23,617 nt of DNA from Chloroflexota bacterium (GTDB taxonomy: Bacteria > Chloroflexota > FW602-bin22 > JACPRP01). Within the stretch, counting starts at the first letter, position 1. Each line of letters opens with the position of its first letter. The position numbers and the translations under genes were made by a program. Shown piece by piece: positions 1 through 7,170 of the stretch. The DNA is taken from positions 1 through 23,617 of the forward strand of contig JACQUC010000257.1 of the NCBI GenBank assembly GCA_016210495.1. Reading direction: 5' to 3'. A model generated the notes under the pieces. That model was not told the DNA's origin. It worked only from the letters and a program-made list of their open reading frames with translations, and searched no databases.

Positions 1-60
1 CGCTTGCCCGGCTCGATTGTGATCCGTGATCGCCATTGTTTCACAGGCTAGCCATTGCCT

Positions 61-110
61 CATCATAATCTGCGCAATCCCGTAATCTGCGTCAATCAGT
101 GGTTCAGACA
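61..110. repeat. ATCTGCG-type interspersed repeat copy
   Basis: The stretch contains two ATCTGCG-type units (near 68 and 85) followed by GGTTCAGACA. Related units occur at 4907-4961, 5006-5027 and 22430-22460, the last also ending in GGTTCAGACA. These are AT/GC-mixed short intergenic units rather than coding sequence. Such dispersed repeats are common in environmental bacterial genomes. No function is visible. Confidence 0.5.
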
Positions 111-475
111 TTGGCGCACAGCACTATACTCTCCTGCCATAGCCGGCGGAGAGCGGGATCCTCCTGCAGCCGGCGGGCAACCTGGTCTTCTGTGCACACC
201 AGCAGGTCCACGCCGATCGGCAGATCGAAGTAGGGGTAGAACAGGCGGGTTTGCTCCAATTCGTCACACGACTCGGCGCCGCGCAGGACGATCAGGACGT
301 CCACGTCGCTGGTGCCGACGTGGTCACCGCGGGCGATGGAGCCGAACATACGCACTGAGCTTGCTTCCCGGTGGTCGGCGCAGACGCGGCTGGCAATCTG
401 GCGCAGCCTGGCCATCAGCTCAGCTCGATCGATGGAGATGATCTTTACAGAACCGCACGATCTCACCCGCAGCAT
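104..475 (-). CDS. MNT-domain nucleotidyltransferase (MntA-like antitoxin of a HEPN/MNT pair)
   Basis: This 123-residue protein has the minimal nucleotidyltransferase signature GSX10DXD at residues 45-59 (GSIARGDHVGTSDVD), with a third acidic position near D90 (GVDLLV). In the known HepT/MntA systems, MNT proteins with this signature transfer AMP to the HEPN toxin and so neutralise it. I chose the ATG at 475 because AGGAGG lies six bases upstream, although the frame stays open to 583. The gene begins inside the 3' end of the HEPN gene (56-nt overlap), so the two are probably translationally coupled. The family assignment is firm. The antitoxin role is inferred from the pairing. Confidence 0.85.
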   Translation of the reverse strand: MLRVRSCGSVKIISIDRAELMARLRQIASRVCADHREASSVRMFGSIARGDHVGTSDVDVLIVLRGAESCDELEQTRLFYPYFDLPIGVDLLVCTEDQVARRLQEDPALRRLWQESIVLCANV

Positions 476-812
476 CGAGAGCCTCCTGGGCCTTGGGCGC
501 GTTGTAGTAGTCCGCTGGCTTGCCGGCGGCGAATCCGTTTGGATAGCGCGTCGGGATGTAGTGCGCGTCCAATAGCTGGGCATACTCGATCAAAGCCACC
601 GGAACGCCTGGCTCTGTCAGTGCGCGCAGCATAGGGGTGATGGCGTGACCCCAGACGCTGTGACCCCGGCTCATCAGCAGGGCCTTCACAGCTTTCCCCG
701 CCGCCTGTTGTGAAGTGAAGCAGGCCCACTCCCAGAATTCGTACTGCAGATCCAGCCTGGCACGGCTGAGATCGCGTTCCGCCTGATCCAGCCAATCCTG
801 AGATCGATTCAT
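420..812 (-). CDS. HEPN-domain protein (HepT-like toxin)
   Basis: This 130-residue all-helical protein matches the HEPN family that pairs with MNT nucleotidyltransferases: an N-terminal helix rich in acidic and basic residues, the QQAAGKAVKALL core helix (residues 35-46), then an R49...H56 motif (RX6H). HEPN toxins of this type are RNases or tRNA-targeting enzymes, and RX4-6H holds their catalytic pair. The ATG at 812 is preceded by a modest GGTGAGAGG. It is the first gene of a two-gene unit, and its 3' end overlaps the MNT gene by 56 nt. No substrate can be deduced from sequence alone. Confidence 0.82.
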   Translation of the reverse strand: MNRSQDWLDQAERDLSRARLDLQYEFWEWACFTSQQAAGKAVKALLMSRGHSVWGHAITPMLRALTEPGVPVALIEYAQLLDAHYIPTRYPNGFAAGKPADYYNAPKAQEALDAAGEIVRFCKDHLHRSS

Positions 813-930
813 CCTCTCACCTTGGCCACGCGGATTCGCCGCCGACTCATTACGCCGGCATTCTGATTCAACATCAGTTTAGCATAGGGACGGCATTCAT
901 CGCCAGCACGCCCTTGAGCCTGACCCGCCC

Positions 931-2322
931 CTACACCTCCGGCAGCTTCCCCTCCACCGCCAGCACATGCCGCAGGTCCTTGGACCAATCCCGCCCCGTA
1001 TGCCTCTCCCGGTCGCGCGCCAGGCTCTGGCGCATCCGCGCCAGGTCGGCGTAGTGAAGACCCCCGGAGCTGTGGCGCTGGGCATCCAGCAGATACCTCT
1101 CCCAGATGTCCAGCGCCTTGACCACGACCTCCAGGTGCCATGCCGCCGTGGGCGTCTGGTGGCCTTCCAGCTCCGAGCCGGGCACCGGCGCCCAGGGGAT
1201 CGGCACCCCGTAGATGCCGCGCTGCGCCAGCCACTCAACGCCCGCCAGGAAGGATCGTTTGGGCTCTAGCCCGGCGACGATGACCGAGGCCACCTCTCCC
1301 CTGCCAAAGACCTGCACCGCGAACTCCAGCGCTTCCAGCCAGCGCTCTCGGGGCATCAGCGCTGCCTTGCCGGGGACCATGCCGGGCCACAGCCGCTCGT
1401 CCCAGATCTCCACGTTGAAAGCAACTCCCTGCCAACCCGCCTCTTTGAGCTCCTCTATTTCCCGCGGGCTTGAGGGTGGCGCCAGCACCGCCTGGCTGCC
1501 GGGAATGACGTCGACGCCCAGCCGCTCCTTGACCGCACGACCCACCTCCAGGAAATAGGGCATCTCGGCCCGATTGGGCAGCACCCCGCCCGTGACCTGC
1601 ATCTCGGTGCACACGCCTTCCGCGTACGCTGCCTCCACCACCTCCGCCACCTCGGCCGGACTGGCCCCAAAGTAGCTGTTGTACCGCGCCGGCAGCAGCG
1701 ACCGCTCGGCCACGATGCCGCAGAAGATGCACGCCTTCTTTTGCGCGAAGAAATGGCAGTAGGCATTGTACTCCACCAGCAGTTGCCGCTGGAGTCGGTG
1801 CGAGCCGACGTGCGGCATCGGCACACCTGCGCTGGTGACTTTGGAGTAGAAGGCCGGGCGCGCCTCGTACTCGACGGGGAACAGCCTCAGCTCGTCGACA
1901 TACAGGTACAGGGTACCCCCTTCTCGTCGCAACACGAAAGGCGAGGTCGGGTCGACGTAGATGGGCATGTAAAAGCCGTGCGGCAGGTTCAGCGCGTGCG
2001 GCAGGGGACGGTCGCGCGGCGTCCGCGCGTCGGGGTCGTAGTGCCGCTGGCCCAGATCCTCTTTCCACTCTGTTCCCACCCCTTCATAGGCCGAGGGGTC
2101 GAGTCTCACCCCGCTGAGAAACAGGCCACCCTTGATCAGAAAGATCTCGCCCTCGCCATACGTGCGCGCGGCCAGCGCCGGCTGGGAAAGCGTCTTCCCC
2201 AGAATCGTCAGCAGCAGCCGATCGCCGCCGTGGGTGGGAACAGCGGACCTAAACTTCTCCCTGATCGGACGCTCGACGATACTCTGTATCCTACCCAGCA
2301 AACCCACGTTCTCCTCCTCCAT
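931..2322 (-). CDS. Radical SAM protein with CX8CX2C cluster motif
   Basis: This is a protein of about 463 residues. Cysteines C189, C198 and C201 form CX8CX2C (ending ACIFC), with the aromatic residue before the last Cys that is typical of radical SAM enzymes. Downstream are QVTGG (SAM-binding GGE-like strand) and VAFNVEIWDE, a pattern seen in BioB/HemN-like TIM barrels. The usual spacing is CX3CX2C, so this belongs to an atypical group. The substrate is unknown. The start is uncertain: ATG at 2322 is used here, but an ATG at 2337 and a GTG at 2352 are in frame and none has a good Shine-Dalgarno. It lies downstream of the PPTase and adenylation genes on the same strand, so it may belong to the same biosynthetic operon. 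Confidence 0.8.
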   Translation of the reverse strand: MEEENVGLLGRIQSIVERPIREKFRSAVPTHGGDRLLLTILGKTLSQPALAARTYGEGEIFLIKGGLFLSGVRLDPSAYEGVGTEWKEDLGQRHYDPDARTPRDRPLPHALNLPHGFYMPIYVDPTSPFVLRREGGTLYLYVDELRLFPVEYEARPAFYSKVTSAGVPMPHVGSHRLQRQLLVEYNAYCHFFAQKKACIFCGIVAERSLLPARYNSYFGASPAEVAEVVEAAYAEGVCTEMQVTGGVLPNRAEMPYFLEVGRAVKERLGVDVIPGSQAVLAPPSSPREIEELKEAGWQGVAFNVEIWDERLWPGMVPGKAALMPRERWLEALEFAVQVFGRGEVASVIVAGLEPKRSFLAGVEWLAQRGIYGVPIPWAPVPGSELEGHQTPTAAWHLEVVVKALDIWERYLLDAQRHSSGGLHYADLARMRQSLARDRERHTGRDWSKDLRHVLAVEGKLPEV

Positions 2323-2418
2323 AACCCAGCGTGACATAACGCATGGTAGCACAGTGGAGTTTCTACCACAAGCGAAAAAGCCGGACTGACTTGCTTTCGG
2401 CCAAATAGTATACTACTG

Positions 2419-3138
2419 CTACGGAGGACACGAGAACCACGGAATACACGGAACTTGATAGCTCCTGAGCCGCCACCCATCTCCTTCCACCGCCAGCGCC
2501 GCCACGTAGCCAGGTCCCGGGTCGAGGTCCACGATGAAATAGCGCGAGCCATCGAGAGGGTCGGGCCACGTGTTCAGCAGCACTGCCGGTGCGCCGGGAA
2601 CGAGAGATACCTCGCACCGGCTCAAAGGCAACCCGAGCCCTACCCCTTTCGCCTTGGCGTAGGCCTCCTTGCGAGTCCAGCAGGCCAGGAACGCTCTGGA
2701 ACGGTCGGCTGCGGGGAGCTTATGCAGCGCGGATGCCTCCCCGGACGAGAAGAACGTCCCGGCGATATCCTCGTAGGAGACCTCCGAGCGGACACATTCA
2801 AGGTCTATGCCGATTTCACGATTCCAAGTTATGGCGTAAAGGGCGAGCCAACCGGAGTGCGCCAGGTTGAAATGCAATCTGCTGTCGAATTCGTCCGCCA
2901 GCGCCGGCTTCCCGTTGGCACCGTAGCGAAAGCGCACCTGGTCGGGCTCTACACACAGGTATCGACCGAGTATGGCCCGCAGCAGCCCACGCGCGACGAC
3001 AAAGCGGTCGCGATGCCTCTCGAAGTGAAAACGAGCCGCCCTGGTTATCTCGTCCGTGGCGAGCGTCGACGACAGGCCCTCGACCATCGCCGCCGGGAGG
3101 TTCAGGTCAGCCCGCCTCCCGTGAAGGGTGACAGGCAT
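2419..3138 (-). CDS. Sfp-type 4'-phosphopantetheinyl transferase
   Basis: This 239-residue protein would transfer 4'-phosphopantetheine from CoA onto carrier-protein serines. Its motifs are FNLAHS (residues 90-95), IGIDLE (109-114, with the Mg-binding D112 and E114), and WTRKEAYAKAKGVG (from W154, with K157/E158). These are the core of the Sfp/AcpT superfamily. I chose ATG 3138, where the family-like sequence begins. The frame is open to 3210. The start overlaps the 3' end of the adenylation-domain gene by 32 nt, suggesting coupling. The last dozen or so codons (YQVPCIPWFSCPP) are encoded by a dispersed 19-bp repeat at 2435-2453, so the original C-terminus has probably been replaced. Confidence 0.9.
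   Translation of the reverse strand: MPVTLHGRRADLNLPAAMVEGLSSTLATDEITRAARFHFERHRDRFVVARGLLRAILGRYLCVEPDQVRFRYGANGKPALADEFDSRLHFNLAHSGWLALYAITWNREIGIDLECVRSEVSYEDIAGTFFSSGEASALHKLPAADRSRAFLACWTRKEAYAKAKGVGLGLPLSRCEVSLVPGAPAVLLNTWPDPLDGSRYFIVDLDPGPGYVAALAVEGDGWRLRSYQVPCIPWFSCPP
2435..2453. repeat. CCGTGTATTCCGTGGTT interspersed repeat
   Basis: AACCACGGAATACACGGAA lies at the 3' end of the phosphopantetheinyl transferase gene. Close copies occur at 22077-22095 (direct) and 22145-22162 (inverted). The repeat contributes the final coding triplets of the PPTase gene. Confidence 0.6.
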
Positions 3139-4090
3139 GATTGGGGGCCAGCGAGGGGGGCAAAATAGATCTGCGGTCGACCTTACCGCTGAGCGTTTGT
3201 GGTAGGGCATCGATAGGCACGAAGACGGTCGGGATCATGTGGTCCGGCAGCCTGTCTGCAAGGAAGCTGCGTAGCTCGCCGGTGGTGGGAGGCTTTTTCG
3301 GGTCGGTCACAATGTAGGCCACCAGGCGCTTCTCGCCGGAGTCATCCTTACGAGCAAGCACCACAGCCTGCTTGATCCCGGGCGCGTCGAACAGCGCGGC
3401 CTCGACGTCGGTCAGCTCGATCCTGTGGCCTCTGATTTTGACCTGCGAGTCCTTGCGGCCAAGATGTACGAGGCAGCCATCAGGTCGCAGGCACCCGATG
3501 TCGCCGGTGCGGTAGATGCGAGCGTCGCCGCCTCTGGGATCGGGGAGAAACGCGGACTTCGTGAGACTTGGCCTCCCCCAGTAGCCAAGTGCGAGATAAC
3601 GGCTTCTGATAGCGATTTCACCGACGTCATTGTAACCCAATTCATCGCCGGCATCGTCGAGCAGCAGGACCTCCATATCTTCAAGCGGGTAGCCCGACGG
3701 TACTTTGCCTTCTTCAAGCTTCGTCGCTTTGCCAATGAGGAACTGAGCCGTTCCACCAGTTTCCGTGGATCCCAATTCGTTGGCAAGAACGCACTCCGCC
3801 GAAAAGTGTTGCTTGTACAGGTCCACGTGCCTCTTGAAGACGGGCTCCCCTCCCAGACGGATCAGGCGCAGGTTTGGAAAGGTCTCCTTACCGCTCAGCG
3901 TGCTGCAAAAATACTGGAAAACCGTGGGGACGGAGTGGAAGATGGTGATTCTTTGCTCGACCAGCCAACGGGCCAAATCGTTCAGGCCCTCGGCACGTAG
4001 ATCGTACGGGAAGACACCTGCACCATTCAGCAGTCTCTCAATACCAGGATAGCGTGCGCCGTGAGACGGCGAAAAAAGCCCTTGACAGGT
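3107..4090 (-). pseudogene. AMP-forming adenylation domain, 5'-truncated (A4/A5 to A10 only)
   Basis: The ORF runs 3107-4210, but recognisable homology starts only near 4090 (LFSPSHGARYPG onward). Motifs seen in order are ELGSTE (A5), VGEIAIRSRYLALGYWGRP (A6), YRTGD (A7), GRKDSQVKIRGHRIEL (A8) and LSGKVDRRS (A10, with the adenylation lysine). The N-terminal 200 or more residues, including the SGSTGxPKG phosphate loop, are missing, and the 40 residues before the breakpoint look like read-through of unrelated DNA. A full NRPS-like adenylation protein has 500-600 residues. The fragment therefore cannot adenylate a substrate unaided. No carrier domain follows. The PPTase gene overlaps its 3' end. 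Confidence 0.8.
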
Positions 4091-4110
4091 GTGCTCGGAC
4101 TCAGTATGAT
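4082..4110 (+). promoter_or_regulatory. Sigma-70-type promoter of the secreted-protein gene
   Basis: A perfect TTGACA (4082-4087), a 17-base spacer and TATGAT (4105-4110) predict transcription from about 4117 and a leader of about 60 nt before the GTG at 4176. The promoter lies exactly at the point where the adenylation gene on the other strand loses homology. Confidence 0.75.
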
Positions 4111-4175
4111 GCCCACCAAGTGGACCTATGCTCCACGAAGCTCCGCAAATATCGTTTTTGTACAGGGGGATCGAC

Positions 4176-4871
4176 GTGAAGACAGCAAATTCCTTCTGGC
4201 GGGTGGGCATAGTTCTGGTCCTACTGGCAGTTGCGTTCGTGCCGGCTGGGCCGGTTCAGGCCGAGCCTGCCGGACCGCTCGGAACCCGCTGGGAAGAGAG
4301 CGAGTCGGGCTGGAACGGCGTATGGATACGGCGTGGCGAAACCAACACCTTCGACGCGACCTGGACCCAAGGGGGCAGTACCGTGAATGCGACCCTCACG
4401 ATCACCATCAACGGCAATCAGGTGTCGGTCAACCGGCCGAACGCATCAGACGGCAACAACTGCACCTACACTGGGACGCTCGACGCCAGCGGCACCAACG
4501 TCACCGGCACGTACTCCTGCACAAGGTATCCTGGCCCTTATCCCTGGTCAGCAAGGATCATCGGTGCAACTCCGCCCGCATCGCCCCCGGCGGCTCCCGC
4601 GCCGGCCCCTCCGACTACACCTCCCGATGGACGCGATACCCAGGCTCCTATCCTGCCGTCTCCGGCCGATGCCGCCTCGACAAAGATAAGCGATGCCGTC
4701 CAGGTCCTCCTTGCCGACATCCAGGCGAAGTCCGAGGGCGTGGGTCAGTCGGGCGGTATGAGCCCGGAAGAATTCCAGGCGTATCTACTGGACCAGCAGA
4801 CTCGCCTGGACCTGGTGCGCACGATGCTCGATGCGATCGAGGGCGAAATTAGATCCTTCCAACGGCCGTGA
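4176..4871 (+). CDS. Secreted protein of unknown function with Pro-rich linker
   Basis: This is a 231-residue protein. Residues 1-29 form a typical signal peptide: K2, R9, a hydrophobic core VGIVLVLLAVAFV, and a cleavage site after PVQA. The mature part begins with a beta-rich, Thr/Asn-rich domain (GVWIRRGETNTFDATWTQGG, then LTITINGNQVSV and a CTYTGTL...TYSC pair that could form a disulfide). A linker rich in Pro and Ala follows at about residues 130-155, then a helical C-terminal segment of about 60 residues. The GTG start at 4176 is chosen because AGGGGGA lies just upstream and a signal peptide follows directly. I do not recognise a named family. It is probably exported and monocistronic. 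Confidence 0.75.
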   Translation: MKTANSFWRVGIVLVLLAVAFVPAGPVQAEPAGPLGTRWEESESGWNGVWIRRGETNTFDATWTQGGSTVNATLTITINGNQVSVNRPNASDGNNCTYTGTLDASGTNVTGTYSCTRYPGPYPWSARIIGATPPASPPAAPAPAPPTTPPDGRDTQAPILPSPADAASTKISDAVQVLLADIQAKSEGVGQSGGMSPEEFQAYLLDQQTRLDLVRTMLDAIEGEIRSFQRP

Positions 4872-4906
4872 TCGACAAGGAAGCGTCCTGGGAAGCGAGG
4901 GAAAGC

Positions 4907-5027
4907 TTATCCGCAGATGACGCAGATAGGAGCTAATTCAGCCAATCATCTGCGTAATCTGACAAACTTCCGCGAAGGACGGATACAACTCGGGAACCGG
5001 TCACCTTATCCGCAGATGCCGCAGATT
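4907..5027. repeat. Cluster of ATCCGCAGAT / ATCTGCG repeats
   Basis: Three related units lie here: 4907-4928 (TTATCCGCAGATGACGCAGA...), 4945-4961 (inverted sense, ATCATCTGCGTAATCTG) and 5006-5027 (TTATCCGCAGATGCCGCAGA...). They fill most of the 400-base gap between the secreted-protein gene and the vapC 3' end. No terminator with a U-run is evident. Confidence 0.6.
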
Positions 5028-5039
5028 TTGCTGCGTCAT

Positions 5040-5198
5040 TCAAGCGAAGCCCCACGGCGGCCCCAGCACCTTCTCCCTCAGATTACCGTTGCGGCGAACC
5101 GCGCTGGCTGACCGGTTGAATCCATCCGCGACTTTCGGAATGGTGCATTCTGCACTCATCGCGCCCCCTTCCTTGTCACCTTTGCGCGACCGAGCCAT
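5040..5198 (-). CDS. Possible small ORF (52 residues), unrecognised
   Basis: An ATG at 5198 is preceded by AGGAGG at good spacing (AGGAGGAATCCAGGG). It opens a 52-residue frame beginning MARSRKGDKEGG and ending LGPPWGFA. It is Arg- and Gly-rich and I recognise no domain. The good ribosome site is the only support. It could equally be a chance frame in a repeat-filled gap. Confidence 0.22.
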   Translation of the reverse strand: MARSRKGDKEGGAMSAECTIPKVADGFNRSASAVRRNGNLREKVLGPPWGFA

Positions 5199-5272
5199 CC
5201 CTGGATTCCTCCTCTCCACAAGCACAAACAGCCATCTTCCTCACTGTGCCCCGCTGGCGCCGTCACGAATCT

Positions 5273-5692
5273 CTACTCGTTGCCGCCTGGCTCGACACGC
5301 ACAACGCCGTCAATCCTGTCGAAATCCGTATCCCAACTGTATATCTCGGTCAGACCGCGCCTTTGCATATGGACGGCATTGTAGGCGTCGGCGAACGACA
5401 CATTCTTGGCTACATAGATGTCGAAGGCCTGGTCGAGAAGATTCTTGCCGGGAAGATGTAGGCCGCGTAGATGGACGAGGTTCAACACGAGTTCCCTGAT
5501 CCGGTCTCTGGGTACACGATACAGTCGCTGAAGGCCGTACACCGTCTCGAAGACGACCAGGACGCTGGTCTCGACGCTCTCCTCGCCGCGCTCAACTCGC
5601 GCCAGCAACGAGAGCGCCTGACGAGCCTTCTCCTCGTCGTCGCGAGTAAAGTATCGCAGCAGGATGTTGGTGTCAAGAAAGCGCACGCTCAT
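5273..5692 (-). CDS. vapC: VapC-type PIN-domain ribonuclease toxin
   Basis: This 139-residue PIN domain carries the acidic set expected for a Mg-dependent RNase: D7 (FLDTNILLRY), E49 (VFETVY), D102 (FADAYN) and D121/D123 (SWDTDFDRI). VapC toxins cleave tRNA or rRNA. The start ATG overlaps the stop of the antitoxin gene as ATGA, with GAGGA upstream, so it is expressed downstream of and coupled to its antitoxin. All key residues are present and the length is normal. The RNA target cannot be inferred. Confidence 0.9.
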   Translation of the reverse strand: MSVRFLDTNILLRYFTRDDEEKARQALSLLARVERGEESVETSVLVVFETVYGLQRLYRVPRDRIRELVLNLVHLRGLHLPGKNLLDQAFDIYVAKNVSFADAYNAVHMQRRGLTEIYSWDTDFDRIDGVVRVEPGGNE

Positions 5693-5952
5693 GCTTGGTC
5701 CTCAGCTTCAACTTCCTCGGCAATCGCCTGCTCTATTTCCTCCCGCACCTGCTTCCAATTCTCAGGCCGTTTACGTGGCTTCACGGCTCCATACCCCTCC
5801 AGCACCTTTGATGGGGCGGCTCGCAGCCTTACTGCGTCTCCCTCCATCTCAAATCGAATCTTGTCCCTTGGTTTCAAGCCGAGGCGGGATCGTATTTCCA
5901 GAGGGATTGTCACCTGCCCTTTTCTCGTCAGTGTAGTCTCAAGCTGTCGCAT
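5689..5952 (-). CDS. vapB: VapB-type antitoxin, AbrB/SpoVT fold
   Basis: This 87-residue protein has an N-terminal swapped-hairpin AbrB domain (TTLTRKGQVTIPLEIRSRLGL, then DKIRFEM), which binds DNA as a dimer. Its acidic, helical C-terminal tail (NWKQVREEIEQAIAEEVEAED) would wrap the PIN toxin. The ATG at 5952 is preferred because GAGG lies upstream and the AbrB fold begins right after it. An in-frame ATG at 5976 would add eight residues. It is the first gene of a two-gene operon and ends in an ATGA overlap with vapC. Autorepression at the palindrome at 5993-6004 is likely for this family. Confidence 0.88.
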   Translation of the reverse strand: MRQLETTLTRKGQVTIPLEIRSRLGLKPRDKIRFEMEGDAVRLRAAPSKVLEGYGAVKPRKRPENWKQVREEIEQAIAEEVEAEDQA

Positions 5953-5992
5953 CGCAATACCTCGCAATGTGGTCATACTGCCTATGATGGCA

Positions 5993-6026
5993 ATACAAGT
6001 GTATCATGGTAGCGTCGGTGAAACAA
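5993..6026 (-). promoter_or_regulatory. Candidate vapBC promoter with overlapping palindrome
   Basis: On the minus strand, TTGTTT (6026-6021), a 17-base spacer and TACACT (6003-5998), preceded by TGA as in an extended -10, lie 20-50 bases upstream of vapB. The palindrome ATACA-AG-TGTAT (5993-6004) covers the -10 and could be the VapB operator. The -35 is weak. Confidence 0.4.
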
Positions 6027-6164
6027 CGTCGTCATCTAGGAGCTTCAGACCCTTGATTCACGGATTAATGACCTGTGCGTGGATTGCTCAACATGTTTCG
6101 CCGCGCCTGGCTTGCCAAAACCGGGGCGACAGTTTAGTTCTCTATGCACAGATCAGTAACTTAA

Positions 6165-6566
6165 TCTGCCTTTACTACAATAGTTGAGGCCGCAATCGAG
6201 CGGGCGGTTACCTTAATCCTTTCCCACGAGCTTGTTGAGCGTTTCCCAACCACAGTGGCCAGCAAAGAGTATCTTGCCCAGAGGATCACGCCAAACGATG
6301 CCAACAAGCTGTTGGAGCTCCTGGCAGAAGTTTCCGAGATCATTTCCCCTATCGAAATACCGATACCAAGAGTTTGCCGCCACGTCAAAGATGATTATCT
6401 TCTAGCCTACGCCCTTGTTGGTAGAGCTAGCTACCTGGTAACCGGCGACGACGACCTTTTGGTCTTAGCCGAGGTTGAGAGTGTCAAGATCGTGACTCCA
6501 ACCGATTTCTTAGGGATTCTGAGCGAGACCGGGTCACGAAGCAAATGGCCTGCAACCAGGTCATAG
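6165..6566 (+). pseudogene. PIN-domain toxin (PIN_3 type), N-terminally truncated
   Basis: The reading frame starts just after a TAA (6162-6164) and reads IVEAAIERAVTLILSHELVERFPTT, then DDYLLAYALVGRASYLVTGDDDLLVL, a typical central and C-terminal half of a PIN_3-type toxin. The first 20-25 residues, including the DTN strand with the first catalytic Asp, are absent. No equivalent appears in the other two plus frames between 5980 and 6165. A GTG at 6255 could start translation but would give an even shorter, catalytically incomplete product. The 3' end overlaps the next gene by 22 bases. Confidence 0.7.
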
Positions 6567-7057
6567 TAGCCGCCATTTCCGATACCCACCTCCCTGACAA
6601 GGCCCGGTCGCTGCCCGCGGCGCTCATCGACCACCTGCGCAAGGTCGATCTAATCTTGCACGCCGGCGACTTCACCAGTGCGGCGACGCTGAGCTTCATC
6701 AGCACGCTGGCCCCCACCCGGGCGGTCCACGGCAACGTCGACGACGCCTACCTCAAAGCAACCCTGCCAGGAAAGCTTGTCGTCGACGTCGGCCGCTTCC
6801 GCATCGGCCTGATCCACGGCGATGGCCCGGGCCCATCCACGCTGGAGCGCGCCCGCAAAGCGTTTACCGGCGTCGACTGCATCGTCTTCGGCCACTCCCA
6901 CTCCCCATGCCTATCAGAACACGACGGCACTCTGCTGCTCAATCCCGGCTCCCCCACCGACAAGCGTGGCCAGCCGCGCCCATCCTTTGCACTCCTCCGG
7001 ATTACCGACGCCATCGAGGCAGAGTTGATCTACCTTTGGAGCATACTACACCCCTAA
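6545..7057 (+). CDS. YfcE/MJ0936-family metallophosphoesterase
   Basis: This 170-residue protein has the full dinuclear-metal phosphoesterase set: SDTH (D12, H14), HAGDF (D42), HGNVD (N64), IHGD (H91), FGHSHSP (H117, H119) and NPGSPT. Members of this family hydrolyse phosphodiesters such as bis-p-nitrophenyl phosphate or cyclic nucleotides. The natural substrate is usually unknown. The length is normal for the family. The start at 6545 lies inside the end of the PIN fragment and has no strong Shine-Dalgarno. It is unrelated in function to the flanking toxin-antitoxin genes as far as can be seen. Confidence 0.88.
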   Translation: MACNQVIVAAISDTHLPDKARSLPAALIDHLRKVDLILHAGDFTSAATLSFISTLAPTRAVHGNVDDAYLKATLPGKLVVDVGRFRIGLIHGDGPGPSTLERARKAFTGVDCIVFGHSHSPCLSEHDGTLLLNPGSPTDKRGQPRPSFALLRITDAIEAELIYLWSILHP

Positions 7058-7136
7058 ATGTGTGGATAGAATGAGAAACACGCCTACACCACACCGTTAT
7101 ACAAGCTAAAGCTGGGTACAGTTGATGCCTAAGATG

Positions 7137-7155
7137 TATAATTCCTCTTAAGAGG
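7137..7155 (+). promoter_or_regulatory. HicBA -10 element and palindromic operator candidate
   Basis: A perfect TATAAT (7137-7142), preceded by TG, is followed immediately by the perfect 12-bp palindrome CCTCTTAAGAGG (7144-7155). This puts the dyad over the predicted transcription start and just ahead of AAGGAGG. A good -35 is not visible. The position suits an autorepressor site, but no binding protein is shown. Confidence 0.5.
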
Positions 7156-7170
7156 TACAAGGAGGATAGT

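Noticed and set aside
1235..2068. 277-codon frame overlapping the radical SAM gene
   Set aside because: Arg/Ala/Gly-rich and offset from the frame that holds the cysteine motif.
4907..5027. Repeated ATCCGCAGAT units considered as a CRISPR array
   Set aside because: Units are irregular in spacing and orientation, there are no equal-length spacers and no cas genes.
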